DNA of 31,898 bases from Micractinium sp. NFX-FRZ (taxonomy: Eukaryota; Chlorophyta; Trebouxiophyceae; Chlorellales; Chlorellaceae), in the NCBI GenBank assembly GCA_029339195.1, contig JAPTJF010000579.1, positions 1 through 31,898 on the forward strand. The letters run 5' to 3'. Positions 19,886 through 29,900 of this stretch are shown here, one piece after another. The notes under the pieces were generated by a model. It saw nothing but the letters and a program-made list of their open reading frames with translations, did no database searches and was not told the DNA's origin. A program made the position numbers and the translations under genes. Each line of letters starts with the position of its first letter. Within the stretch, counting starts at the first letter, position 1.

Positions 19886-21450
19886 GCTGCAGCGAGATAG
19901 AAAGCAAAGCAAGTTTAGGGTTCGTTGATGAAGCACGTAAGTCGTCACAGGTGAAAGTTTGCTGGTAAGAAGGTGCACTTGAGGGCGCAGCGGCGGCAGG
20001 CGGGCGGGTGGCGGGAGCGCAGGTAGGGCTTGGTGCCCTCAACCAGGAACGCCATCAACAGGTAGAACCGCCCTTCACACCTGAAAGATGCGCGCCCAGA
20101 GAGGCTGGAGGCCTGTGCGTGAGACATCGTGGGCGATGCTAGAAAGGCGGCTCTTGGCGTGTCTGTGCTGTTGTTGGCTGAGAGGTGACTACAAAGGCCT
20201 TGATTGTGAGCAGGGAGGTGAGGAGGTTTGAGGTGGAAAGGCGTGCTGAGCGTGCTTACAACGATTGCACATGAGTTGTAAGCCAAGCTTTTGCTGAGGC
20301 TAGGCTCCTTGCTGGGGTGTCCAAGACACAGTGCAGACCACAGCTGCCGTCTGGCCAGCATGGCATTGCTGCCAGTACGGTCGGCTGCAGTCTGTGGTCT
20401 GACGTGGTAGGGAGGCGGGGCTGGCTTCAGGCGGCAGCCAGCCCCTGCCCCCTTAGTAGCGGTTGACTTCAGGTTGCACCCTGCCTCGGCGCCTTCTGGC
20501 GTCAGTCAGAGTTCCCATCCGCCCACCCCTTGCAGGTTTCGCGGCGGCCCTTCCCCTTGTGTGGCTTTGGCAGGTTGGGGGGCACCCTCCACTGGGCGCC
20601 CCGGTGGAGGGTGGTGTGAGAGTGAGCCCAGCGCACCGTAGGTGGCGTGGGCTCAGACTGGCAGCCGCGACTCGCAGCAGGCCAGCTTTTGGCAGGGTGC
20701 GGCAGACGGCGTGACGAGCGGGCGGGGGTGGAGGGCGCCTGACAGCACGGCACTCGGCGCAGGCGCCGGCGCAGGCGCCAGTACCGCCCCTCACGTTTCA
20801 GATCTCTTGCATTTGCTTTGCGTTCCCTTCCTTTCAGCACTGTTCTGGTCTCTGTCCTCTCTAGTCATCTTGCGATACATCCCATTGTTGACCTTCATGG
20901 TGTGTGTAACACATACAAACACCGCCAGCAGGGCAGCTCAGCAAAACGTGTTTTTTTCATGTGCCCAGTGGCACGCAGGGCTCTGTCACCCTGTGCATCT
21001 GTCGCCTGTGCCTGCCGCGGTGCCTATTCAACTTCCCAAACCGTGCGCACAGTTGCACAAGGCAAAGCAGCAGCACCAATTTTCTGGTCATTCACGCACC
21101 TGAACCCTGCTGCCCCGGCGCCCACATAGCAGTGGCCTTGCAGCGGATCTCCAGACCAATGACGGCTCCCAGAGGTCCGCTAGTGCATACCGAGGCCCTG
21201 CAGCCGCCCTAAGTGCATTGGACGGGCCCCTGATTGCTCATAGAGGCTCTGACGTCCACATGATACTGTCCGACATCGCGCCGCCGCAGCGATGCCTGCT
21301 CAGTGACACCCTGCCGCCACCGCCAACTCTGCCGCCGCCCGCCCGACTTCTTGGCTGCCTGTGCTACATTCTTGATTACCCCTCCTTTCATCCCCACACA
21401 ACTGGTCGGCTCAGGCATTCGCCTTTGGAACTTTGCACCCCTGCTCGATG
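19886..21450. other. region without a supported gene
   Basis: The left part should hold the promoter and 5' UTR of the third MYND gene. Open frames here (for example minus 20361-19945 and minus 20840-20502) have no recognisable motifs and no partner exons. Small features seen are a GGCGCAGGCGCC unit repeated in tandem at about 20756-20780 and a plus-strand TGTAA near 20905. At 21320-21370 a short string (CCGCCCGCCCGACTTCTT) resembles part of the first intron of the kinase-like gene near 24030. Confidence 0.4.
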
Positions 21451-22436
21451 CGGTGAGCAGCCGTGTTCGGGTGGGGGCGATCAGCTGCAGTTGGGTGCAC
21501 AGCAGCGCAAGCCGCCGCCATCTGTCCTCCTCCGCGTTTCTGACCCCCGCAGTCGCCTCCTGCCAGGCACCCACCGCCCCGGTTGTGCCACTCGCTTCTC
21601 ACTCAGCAAAGTGCTTCTTCCTCTCCTCCCTTGGAGTGCCTTCTCCTGCGCAGGCATTTGATGAGAATGTGCACATCGCTGTCCGACAGGCCTTGCTGGG
21701 CCAGCTCAGGAATGTGCGCGTCGAGCATCGCGGCCATCAACACCCATGAGATGGCCGCCATGCTCGACGCGCACATTCCTGAGCTGGCCCAGCAAGGCCT
21801 GTCGGACAGCGAGGGGCCTCACATCCCTGAGCCCGACCCGTCGCTGGGCATCGCTACTGCTACTGAACCGGTGAGCGGCAGTGTGCGTGTGGAGGGGTGC
21901 CACTGCCAGTTGGGCGCACAGCAGCGCGAGCCGCCGCCGTCCAGCAGCGTGAGCCGCCGCCGTTCGCCTTGCTGGCCCCCGCCGTCGCCTCCTGCATCGC
22001 ACCCACCCTCTCGCTTCTCACTCAGCAACAGTTTTATTTCTCTTCCCACCTGACTGCCTTTTACTGCGCAGGCAGAAGAGAATGCTGGTGTGGACGAGGT
22101 GACTCGGAAGATTGAGGCGCACACTCCTGACCTGGCCCAGCCGACCCCGTCGGACAGCGCGGAGCCCCACCTCCCTGAGCCCAACCCGTACCCGGGCATT
22201 GCCACTGCTACTGAACTGGTGAGCAGCTCTGTGCCGGTGGAGGGGTGCTCTGCCAGTATGGTGATGGTCAGCTTAGACGGGGCATGGCCTGCCGCTCCGC
22301 CCATGTGCTGCTGTCGCCGGCACCCAAGCCCTCTCAGCAACTTTGAAACCCATGTCTTACCTTTTACCTCATCTCACCCTCTTCCTCACCCCGCTTTCTT
22401 TCCTTTGTCCCCCAGTCGTCTGGAGTGAAGGGGTGA
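21451..22436 (+). pseudogene. duplicated intron-exon modules, 3' end of an unrecognised gene
   Basis: Three related introns of similar length (21451-21653, 21871-22071, 22219-22415; each starts GTGAGC and the first two share a GTTGGGYGCACAGCAGCGCRAGCC-like core) alternate with exons 21654-21870, 22072-22218 and 22416-22436, the last ending SGVKG and TGA. Exon 22072-22218 encodes 49 residues in phase 0, including AHTPDLAQPTPSDS and PGIATATE. The preceding exon carries a matching stretch (AHIPELAQQGLSDS, PGIATATE) but is enlarged by about 70 bases, which breaks the frame. Flanking introns are phase 0, so skipping that exon would restore reading. I do not recognise the protein and could not find its 5' exons, so gene status is uncertain. 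Confidence 0.45.
21676..21812. repeat. 63-bp near-perfect inverted repeat, potential hairpin RNA
   Basis: Arms 21676-21738 and 21750-21812 are reverse complements over 63 bases with one mismatch (21729 against 21759), separated by an 11-base loop. The right arm is the exon's own coding sequence, matched by the neighbouring module; the left arm is an inverted copy inserted into the same exon. If transcribed from either strand, this would form a long, nearly perfect stem, like young small-RNA precursors that arise by inverted gene duplication. Expression cannot be judged from sequence. Confidence 0.9.
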
Positions 22437-22683
22437 CGGAGTGGGCCGCATCCAGGATGCGCTGGGCTGCTTCGGTAATTGCTGGTGAGCGGGGCGCTGT
22501 CACGTGTTGCTGAGCGGGGCGCGATCCTGATGCCACCCCGTGTTTGCTGGCATGCACCCTGCTTCTTCATTGTGGGTGCTGCGCTGTGCCCACCCGCCTC
22601 CACAAAACTCTGGCTGCCCATTGTTGTGCTCTTTGACCCTCCTGCCTAAACTTACCCTCACCCCTGCCAGTGGGTGCCCTGCT
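22437..22683. other. short intergenic stretch
   Basis: Nothing coding is seen. TGAGCGGGGCGC occurs twice, at about 22481-22492 and 22511-22522, as a small direct repeat. Confidence 0.4.
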
Positions 22684-23376
22684 CTCACCCTCCCTCCCTC
22701 CATGCCCTCCCCAGCAGCCCTTGTGCAAAACTTCCTACTTCTGCTGCAGCTGGCTGATTCCTCGCAACGTCCCCTGCTTCTGTTTTGCCCCTCCCCTTAC
22801 CTTTTTTTCCAGCACCCTGCAGAACCTTATTATTCCACTGCAGGTGCCTGGCCGCGCTCAGCATCCCATTGCAGGCGCCCGCTTCCTCCTTCTGTTTCTG
22901 CCTCTTTCCCATTTTGCTTCAGCCGTCAGAACGTCCTTTTCCTCTTCCTTCTTCCTCCCCGTCTGCAGACCCCCATCCTGCTGCAGCGGTTGCACCGCAC
23001 CAGAGCCAGCCCCTGGCTTTGCCCGCACGCTATGGGTCACTGCATTCACAACCAACCTGCGCGTCCCCGTCCTGCGCCAGCCACTGTAGCCGCTGCAGCC
23101 GCCGGTGGCCCGGTTGTTGGTAGCCCCCCGCCGCGCGATGGGCTGAAGGGGGGTAGAACCCGCGGCCCGCCGGTGCTGGCGTGGCATGAGCTGGCGTGGG
23201 CTGGCATGCGCTGGCACGAGCGCCATGCGGCGCTTTTTTTCTCTCATGTACTGCACACCCACTGGCCGTACTGCGTTTCACTTGTACCGCATGCAACACC
23301 GCACATGTTTTGAAAGTTCCCGACCGACTGTAAGGTGACGGGCCGAGTCGGCAGTGATTGCAAACGCCAGGCGGGC
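22684..23376 (+). pseudogene. degenerate copy of the transporter's last exon and 3' UTR
   Basis: From about 22976 to 23376 the sequence follows 17602-18030 of the PIN/PILS-like gene closely: CATCCTGCTGCAG, then the segment around CCTGGCTTTGCCCGCA, then ACCAACCTGCGCGTCCCC, and on into the UTR (GGCGTGGCATGAGCTGGCGT, the GACTGTAA signal, and GACGGGC beyond it). About 40 bases inside the exon are missing, removing the KQYFYAIL helix and shifting the frame; the original stop codon has changed. Upstream, the start of the same exon is seen twice more in weaker form (about 22722-22750 and 22815-22845). No complete transporter can be made here. The 257-codon frame across this region is chance. Confidence 0.75.
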
Positions 23377-23901
23377 GTCCACACATTATTACAGACTGCA
23401 CTAACCGGGCGAGCTTTGAAAACTTGCACTGGCGTAGCCAGTTGCATGCATGGGCTGTGCATTGCGGACGCAATTCGGCAGCCAGGTTCTGTCCCATATT
23501 CCTGCCGTGCGTGAGTATGAGCGACTGCGCTGGGTCCAATCGTATGCACTTTGCCAGCCGTGCCGCAGCGGCCGCTGACTGGCTGCCTACATTTGTTTGG
23601 TGGCAGGGTAGTTGCCGCCTCCAAGGCGGCGCCGCCCACGCAGCGCTCGCAGCATGCGGCCCTCCCTCGGACGCTTACCCCTGCGCACTTGTTGGGGCCG
23701 TCAGCCTGCTCTGTGTTGGTCACAACGGCGTGCTAGGCTCGCTGTTTTTCTCTGTCCCGGCTTTTGCCTCTCGCCCCTCCCAAGCGACCTGAGGTGGACG
23801 CAGATAGATGCCGCCTTGAGGAGCACTGGTGCCCCAGCAGCAGGCCACCAGGCCCCGCACACGCTGCGCACGGAGGCTGCACTCTTTCCCGGTTGACAGC
23901 C
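23377..23901. other. upstream region of the kinase-like gene
   Basis: No supported gene. It should contain the promoter and 5' UTR of the gene starting at 23902. Frames on both strands have no recognisable content. Confidence 0.4.
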
Positions 23902-26900
23902 ATGCAGGCCTACGACTTCTCCACCTTTTTCGTAAGCAGCACCGTCTTGGTGGGCGCTGGAGGCCGCCAATGCAGCCGAGAGCAGCGGTTGCCACTCCTG
24001 CACTGCCGCCCTGCCGCCCTGCCGCCGCTGCCGCCCGCCCGACTTCTTTGGCCTGTGCCACCCATGCACCCAATAGTCTAGTCGCCCCCAACCCTCCGCC
24101 TGGCATTGAGTCGCCCTGCACCTCTTGGACACCGCAGGCATCGGGCGTGAAGGAGTTTGGTGATGATGAAGTGCAGCTAATGGTCAATGCGGCTCTGCTT
24201 GCGGCGCCGCCTGAAGCGACCATCTACAGCACGGCCCAGCTGGGCCTGCAAGGCAAGGGCTGGTTCCTGGGTGGCGGCAGCTATGGGGCTGCCTATGCCG
24301 GTGAGTTGACCACTGACCCGCATCGGCATACTGGGTGGCCCAGGTGTAGACACCTCTATGACTGGATGCCATCCTGTTGGTTGGGGACGTGGGTGTTGTT
24401 TTGCTGGGTGCTAGCGAGTTGGGTGATGGGCGGGCTCCGTTTGAATGCACAGCGTTGCGAAGCGTGTGCTTGTGCACCCGAGGAAAGATGCTGCATGATT
24501 CTACCCTGTCCCGCGCAGCCCATCGCTGGGCCACCTCACGCTTCCCTGTCCCACCCCGCGCTGCCCGCGGCGTTTGCGCAGCCCCGCCCCGCCCAGTCCC
24601 TCGACTCTCTCTCGACCCCCACACCTACCCCCTTTCCCCGTGTTCGCAGGCAAGGAGGGAGACGAGCATTTTGCGCTGAAGTTCTTCACATGCACCATGC
24701 GCACGCTTGCGCAGCAGGACGCGTATGAGGAGGCCTACGCGCTCTCCCTCGACCAGCTCCACCAGTTCTACCCCCGCCTGCGAGGCATCCTTCCCGGCAG
24801 CCAGCGCTGTGTGCCAGCTCTGATCTTTGACCTGATGGACGGCACGAGCCTGGACAAGGCCCTCAGGTGGGTGCTGCGCTGCTCTTGCCCACCGCACACC
24901 CGCCTGCACCCGCTGCCGTGCTGCCATGTGCCACGCCCTCTCCTGCACGCGCCTGCTGCCAGCGTCGCAAGGCCTGCATTATCTCCCGCTGCATGCATGC
25001 TGGCTGGCTCCAGGCTGGCCGCAGGGCTGGCTGCAAGGCTGGGTGCTACTTGAACAAGCTGGCGGTCCTGCCCGCATGTGCAGGGCACTGGCTTCTGATG
25101 GGAGCCAGCAGCGCCTCATCCACGGCTGGGTGCTGACCAAGCTGAGCTGTGACCTGGTGGGCATGGCCAAGGGGCACGCCTTGGCGGGGCTAGTGCACCA
25201 TGACATGAAACTTGCCAATATCCTGGTGGGTGCTGTGTGCGGTGGGAGGGGTTGGAGTGAGTACAGATTGCAGAGTCTGGGAACAGCAGGCAGTGGGGCA
25301 GGGCAGGCGTCGGGTGGATTGATGGGATGGAGGCAATGCATAAACATGGCAGCCCTGTCCTAAGTCTGGGGCTGCGCAGATCTTGAGGGCTGCTACCTGG
25401 GCAGCAGTGGCAGGCAAGTGCAGCAGTCACTGCGAGAGCTGCATTGGGGGCGGCATGGCAGGAGCGGTAGTGGAAGCTCTACCCTGCAGTGGAGTGCTGG
25501 AGCCTGCCAGCACATGCACATGACTTCTAAATATCTCTTCTGCACCACTTCCTTGCAGGTCAAGTTCCAAAGCTACCTGTCGCCCTCGCCGGCCACCATC
25601 CGGCTGGGTGACGCCGGCCTGACCAAGCGCATCAGTGATGGGCCGCCTACCTCCAGCCATGGCAGGTGCGCTACGCACGCTGAGGTGTGCGTGGGCGCAG
25701 CGCATTTCCCACTGGCACGGTGCAGCACAACGTGCACGTGCAAGCATTTCCAAACACCCTGCAATTGGCTGCGACCTGTGCAAGCATGTTCTCATCCCTT
25801 TCCCCTTGTGCAGTGGGGCACGGCCAGGGAACAACCAGGCGCAGACGGCTGAGGTGGACAAGCTCAACACGGTGGACGTCATGACAGATGCAGTGGGGCT
25901 GGCGTGCAGTTTGATCCAGGGCATCTACACGGACACAGACTTCCTCAGCAAGGGTGGGGGTGCCGGGTGATGAGGGCGAGAGGCGTGGCGGGAGGGGTTG
26001 TGGCACTTGGTCAACATGGCATACCCACTGAGGCAGGTTGCCTTGTGCCCCCCTCCCTGTCATGGCATATGCCTCTTTGGTCGATCCTGAACCGCCGCAT
26101 CACAAGTACTGCCTCATGCTAATCTCGCCAAGATGTCCCTCCCGCCCATGTCTCCCGCCCTGCAGCTCCCAAGCCCCACCACTTGCTGGCAGTCATCCTG
26201 AATGGTCTGGCTGCAAACGAGGAGGTGCTGTGCAGGCAGGGCGCCAACCCCGGCCGGGTCCAGTTCAGGGTGAGCTTGGGTGGGTACGGGCTGTGCAGGG
26301 GATGAGGCAACAGAGCCACTCTGCCGCCAATGCGTGAGCATCGGCATCACACAGGGCTCTCAGCAGGAGGAACAGCGTGGCACAAACATGCTTCAAACCT
26401 CCTTCAAACACTCATTCCTGCTCAACTTGCAACCGTTGTGTTTCACCTGCTGTCCTTTTCTTAGATCGAGCTGGGGAAGCTGCTGTCTGCCGCCGGCTTC
26501 CTGGCACTGGTGCCTGCGCAGCGTGGGACCTGGCAGGCGCACCACAAGCTGTGGGGCTGGATCACGGTGGTCCACATGCTGCTGGAGAAGCACAAGGAGG
26601 TGGGCTTGGGGGAGGAGGTCGCACAGGTGTGGCAGGGGGCAGTGGCGGGGGGCAAGCGGGCCCACAGCTGGTAGATGCTCTGTGAGATTGTTGAATGATT
26701 GGCCCGCTTTCCTGCCTCGGCCTTGTGGCAGCAACCCACCGGCCTACTTTCCACCAAGTGAAGTCATCCACCCAGCTCCTGCCACTAATCTGCAGGTGTT
26801 TGCTGCTGAGTACGCGTCAGTCCAGATGCTGTCCGGCCTGTCAGAGCCTGAGGTGCGGCAGACATAGCAGCCGCACAGCCGGCACTCGGGCCTGCACCCC

Positions 26901-29900
26901 AGGACGACCCAAAAACTCTTTCTTGATGAACTCTGCTGCAGCATGCTCTTGTGCTGCACTCAGCACTCACCAATAAGTCTGCCCCTCTGAATCCACCCCC
27001 GCTTGGCCTTGCCAGATCGCGACCTGGCTGCCCGCCCACGTCCGCCACATGCTGTGCCGCTTCTACCACAAGGCGCACGACAGCGTCATGGATGACCTGC
27101 GCCGCATGCGTGGCAAGGTGCGAGCCGAGGCCTGCCAGTGCTGCCACCACACTTGCCCCTGCCTTGCTTCCCCCGGCGGCATCTGGCAGGCTTGCGAGCC
27201 GAGGCATGCTGCTGCTGGCACCTCACTTGCCCCTACCGTGCTGCGACATTGCAGGCATGCAAGCCGGTGCCCATCCACAGACTGCCCTGCAAATGGTTGC
27301 ATATGAGCACAGCAACCTCCAGGTCACAAGCCCTGCCCATTCGAATCTGCTTCCCCCCTCTATGTGCAGGCTGCCCCATCCAACGACCGCGTGCTGCCTG
27401 GCGTCTTCATGCCCAAGATCGTGCCGCCCGAGTGAGCGCTCCGGCATGCCCCAGCCAGCAACATTTCCTCTGCTGGACTACGCTGCACTGCCGGCAAGCC
27501 AGCACTGTGCTTGGCTGCATAGAGCGTACGGCCCATGCACGCACACCCCTGCCTCTGCCTCGACCTGAACCTGCCTCTTATCCTGTCATTTCCTGGCCCC
27601 ACCCGTCTTCAGGGTGTTTGCGCTCCGCATGAACACCACCGAGTACCCGCCCACACCTGCCGTGTACCTCGACTTCCGCCAGGCGGTGAGTGCTGCCTCG
27701 CTGGGCTGGGCTGCGTGACTGACTGGCAGGCTGGGTTGGGTTGGGATGCAGCTGGGTGGGCGTGCACACTTGCCTGCCCGCCAGACTCAAACCTCCAATG
27801 CATGGAGTGGCTCACGCAGTGCTGGTGCAGTCGTCTACAGCCCCAGGTTTATCTCGGTAACTTGTGCCGCATCCGCACCTGACCTGCTCGCAGGGCAGCG
27901 CCTCCGACAGCCTGCCCTTGTTGGAGTACCACGTCACGTACCTGCCATACGCCATGACCACCACCAGCTACCCTGGGGAGCGCTGCCAGCAGGCGTCACA
28001 GGCTATCTGTGAGCTTGGGGGGTGCCTGGCATTGGGAGCCTGAAGCGCAGGAAGGGTGCATTGCCGCCCAGCGGTGCTGCCTCTGGAGCCGATTCTGCGC
28101 TTCTCTTCCGGCGCGGCGTCTATTGCATGCCAGCAGCAACGGCGGTTGATATATGTATACCTTCTGAATGCCCGCATGGCTGTTTGGCACACAAGTTACC
28201 GCTCTATCTGCTCGCACCTGAAACATTGTCTCATGCCAGTCTTTAACGCCTCCCCCTTCTCCAGGCAACACGGTGCGCCTGCAGCTGCCGCAGCTGCTGC
28301 GCCAGCTGGACCACCGGCTGGCAGCAGTGCCAGAAGCCGTCAATGCCAGCTTCGGGGCCCTGTGGCACGGTGCGAGGGTGCCGGCGGGCGCCAAGCCGCT
28401 GGTAGCGCTGATTCAGAACCACCTGCTGCCAGCGCTGCGCATCGGCGGGCACAGCGTGGCCGCCAGGCGGGCGCAGCTGGAGGGGCTGTCTGTTGAGGAG
28501 GCTGCGATGCGGGCGGCGCTGGTCCCCCTGGCTGCGGCCATCGGCATTAGTGCAGCGACATCTGAGATGCTGCAGTATGCGGTCAGCAACGGCGGCGCGG
28601 GTGAGTGCCGCGGGGCAGGGCGGGCCGGGGCAAAGATGATGTGCTCGTGTGGGAGCACGGGGCTGCCTCTTTCGCCAGCATGGTGGCCCTACCTGCTTGC
28701 TGCGCTCCCTCCCTTAATCATATATTGAATGCGACCTCCTTCTCATACCCTTCTCTTTCTCCCTACCTTCCCACCCCCACCCCAGCAGACCTGGTGATCC
28801 AAGTGGCAGCAGGGCTGGCAGCCTGCCAGGTCATCGCACGCACGCACCACGAGGCGCTGGCCGCCGCGTGCCGCCACTACCAGCTCTCCCCTGGCATGGA
28901 GCAGCGCGATGAGGAGCTCAGCTACCTCATTGACCAGTCGCAGGCAGCCGTCCACACGGTGCTTGCACGCAGCGGCAGGCTCACCGGGACTCAGCTCATC
29001 CTGCTGGTGGCAGAGGCGGCGAGGCACGCAGCGGAGGGCGGTCTGACCCTGCTAGATGGGGGCCTGCAGCTTGAGGAGGAGGAGGAGGAGCAGCAGGCAG
29101 CGCAGGAGCCAGCAGAGCAGCCGCCAGCAGAGCGGCAGCCAGCACAGCAGCAGCAGCAGCAGCTGGATCGCGGCGCTGTTGCAGCTGTGGCACCAGGTGC
29201 CAAGCAGCAGGCGCAGGCGCCAGCTCTAGCAGGCCTGGCTCCACCAGCACCGGCACCAGTTGCGCCAGCTGGCGTGCAGGTCCTGGCGGTTCCAGCAGTG
29301 GCAGCCATGCTGCCGCCAGCGGGCGCAGCAGCGGCAGCAGCAGCAGGGGCACCTGCAGCAGTGGCAGCTCCGGCTGCCGGCTATAGGCCGGGGGTGCATC
29401 TGCCCGACACGCTGTCGTCTGACCCGCCCGCAGCAGACGCAGCAGCAGCAGTCATGCCGCCACCAGCAGGCGCAGTAGCGCCTGCAACGGTGGTGGCTCC
29501 AGCTGCCGGCTATGGCCTGGGGTGGAATCTGCCCGACACGCTGTCGTCTGACCCGCGCGCAGCAGATGCAGCAGCAGCAGTGGCGGCTCCAGCTTCCGAG
29601 CCAGCGGTGCGCGCGTCGACCCTGGCATTCCTGCAGCCAGCAGCTCTGGCAGCAGCAGCAGCAGCTGCCGAGGGGCTGCCGCTGGCCCTGCCAGTGCCTG
29701 GTGTGCTGCCAGCAGTGGGCATGGCAGGAGCGGCGCGGGCTGCTCCCCGGCCCAGTGCCCGCAGCAGCCTCTGGGTGAACCTTCCTGACACCCTCTCATC
29801 GTACCCGTCAGCAGAAGCCCCGCCCGCACCTGCCGACAGCTGCCCTGGCAATGCTGCTGCCACCGCTGGCATGCTCATGCACAACACGGTGCTGGAGCTG

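Noticed and set aside
19886..19978. N-terminal extension of MYND copy 3 by 31 residues
   Set aside because: Not matched by the other copies; an acceptor-like site lies directly before the inner ATG, so this is more likely 5' UTR or intron.
20502..20840. Minus-strand frame ending in a basic, Pro-rich peptide
   Set aside because: Looked somewhat protein-like (VPPNLPKPHKGKGR) but I could not place it in a family or find a partner exon.
22540..23313. 257-codon plus frame as a real gene
   Set aside because: It runs across a degenerate copy of the transporter 3' end and its UTR, mostly in the wrong frame.
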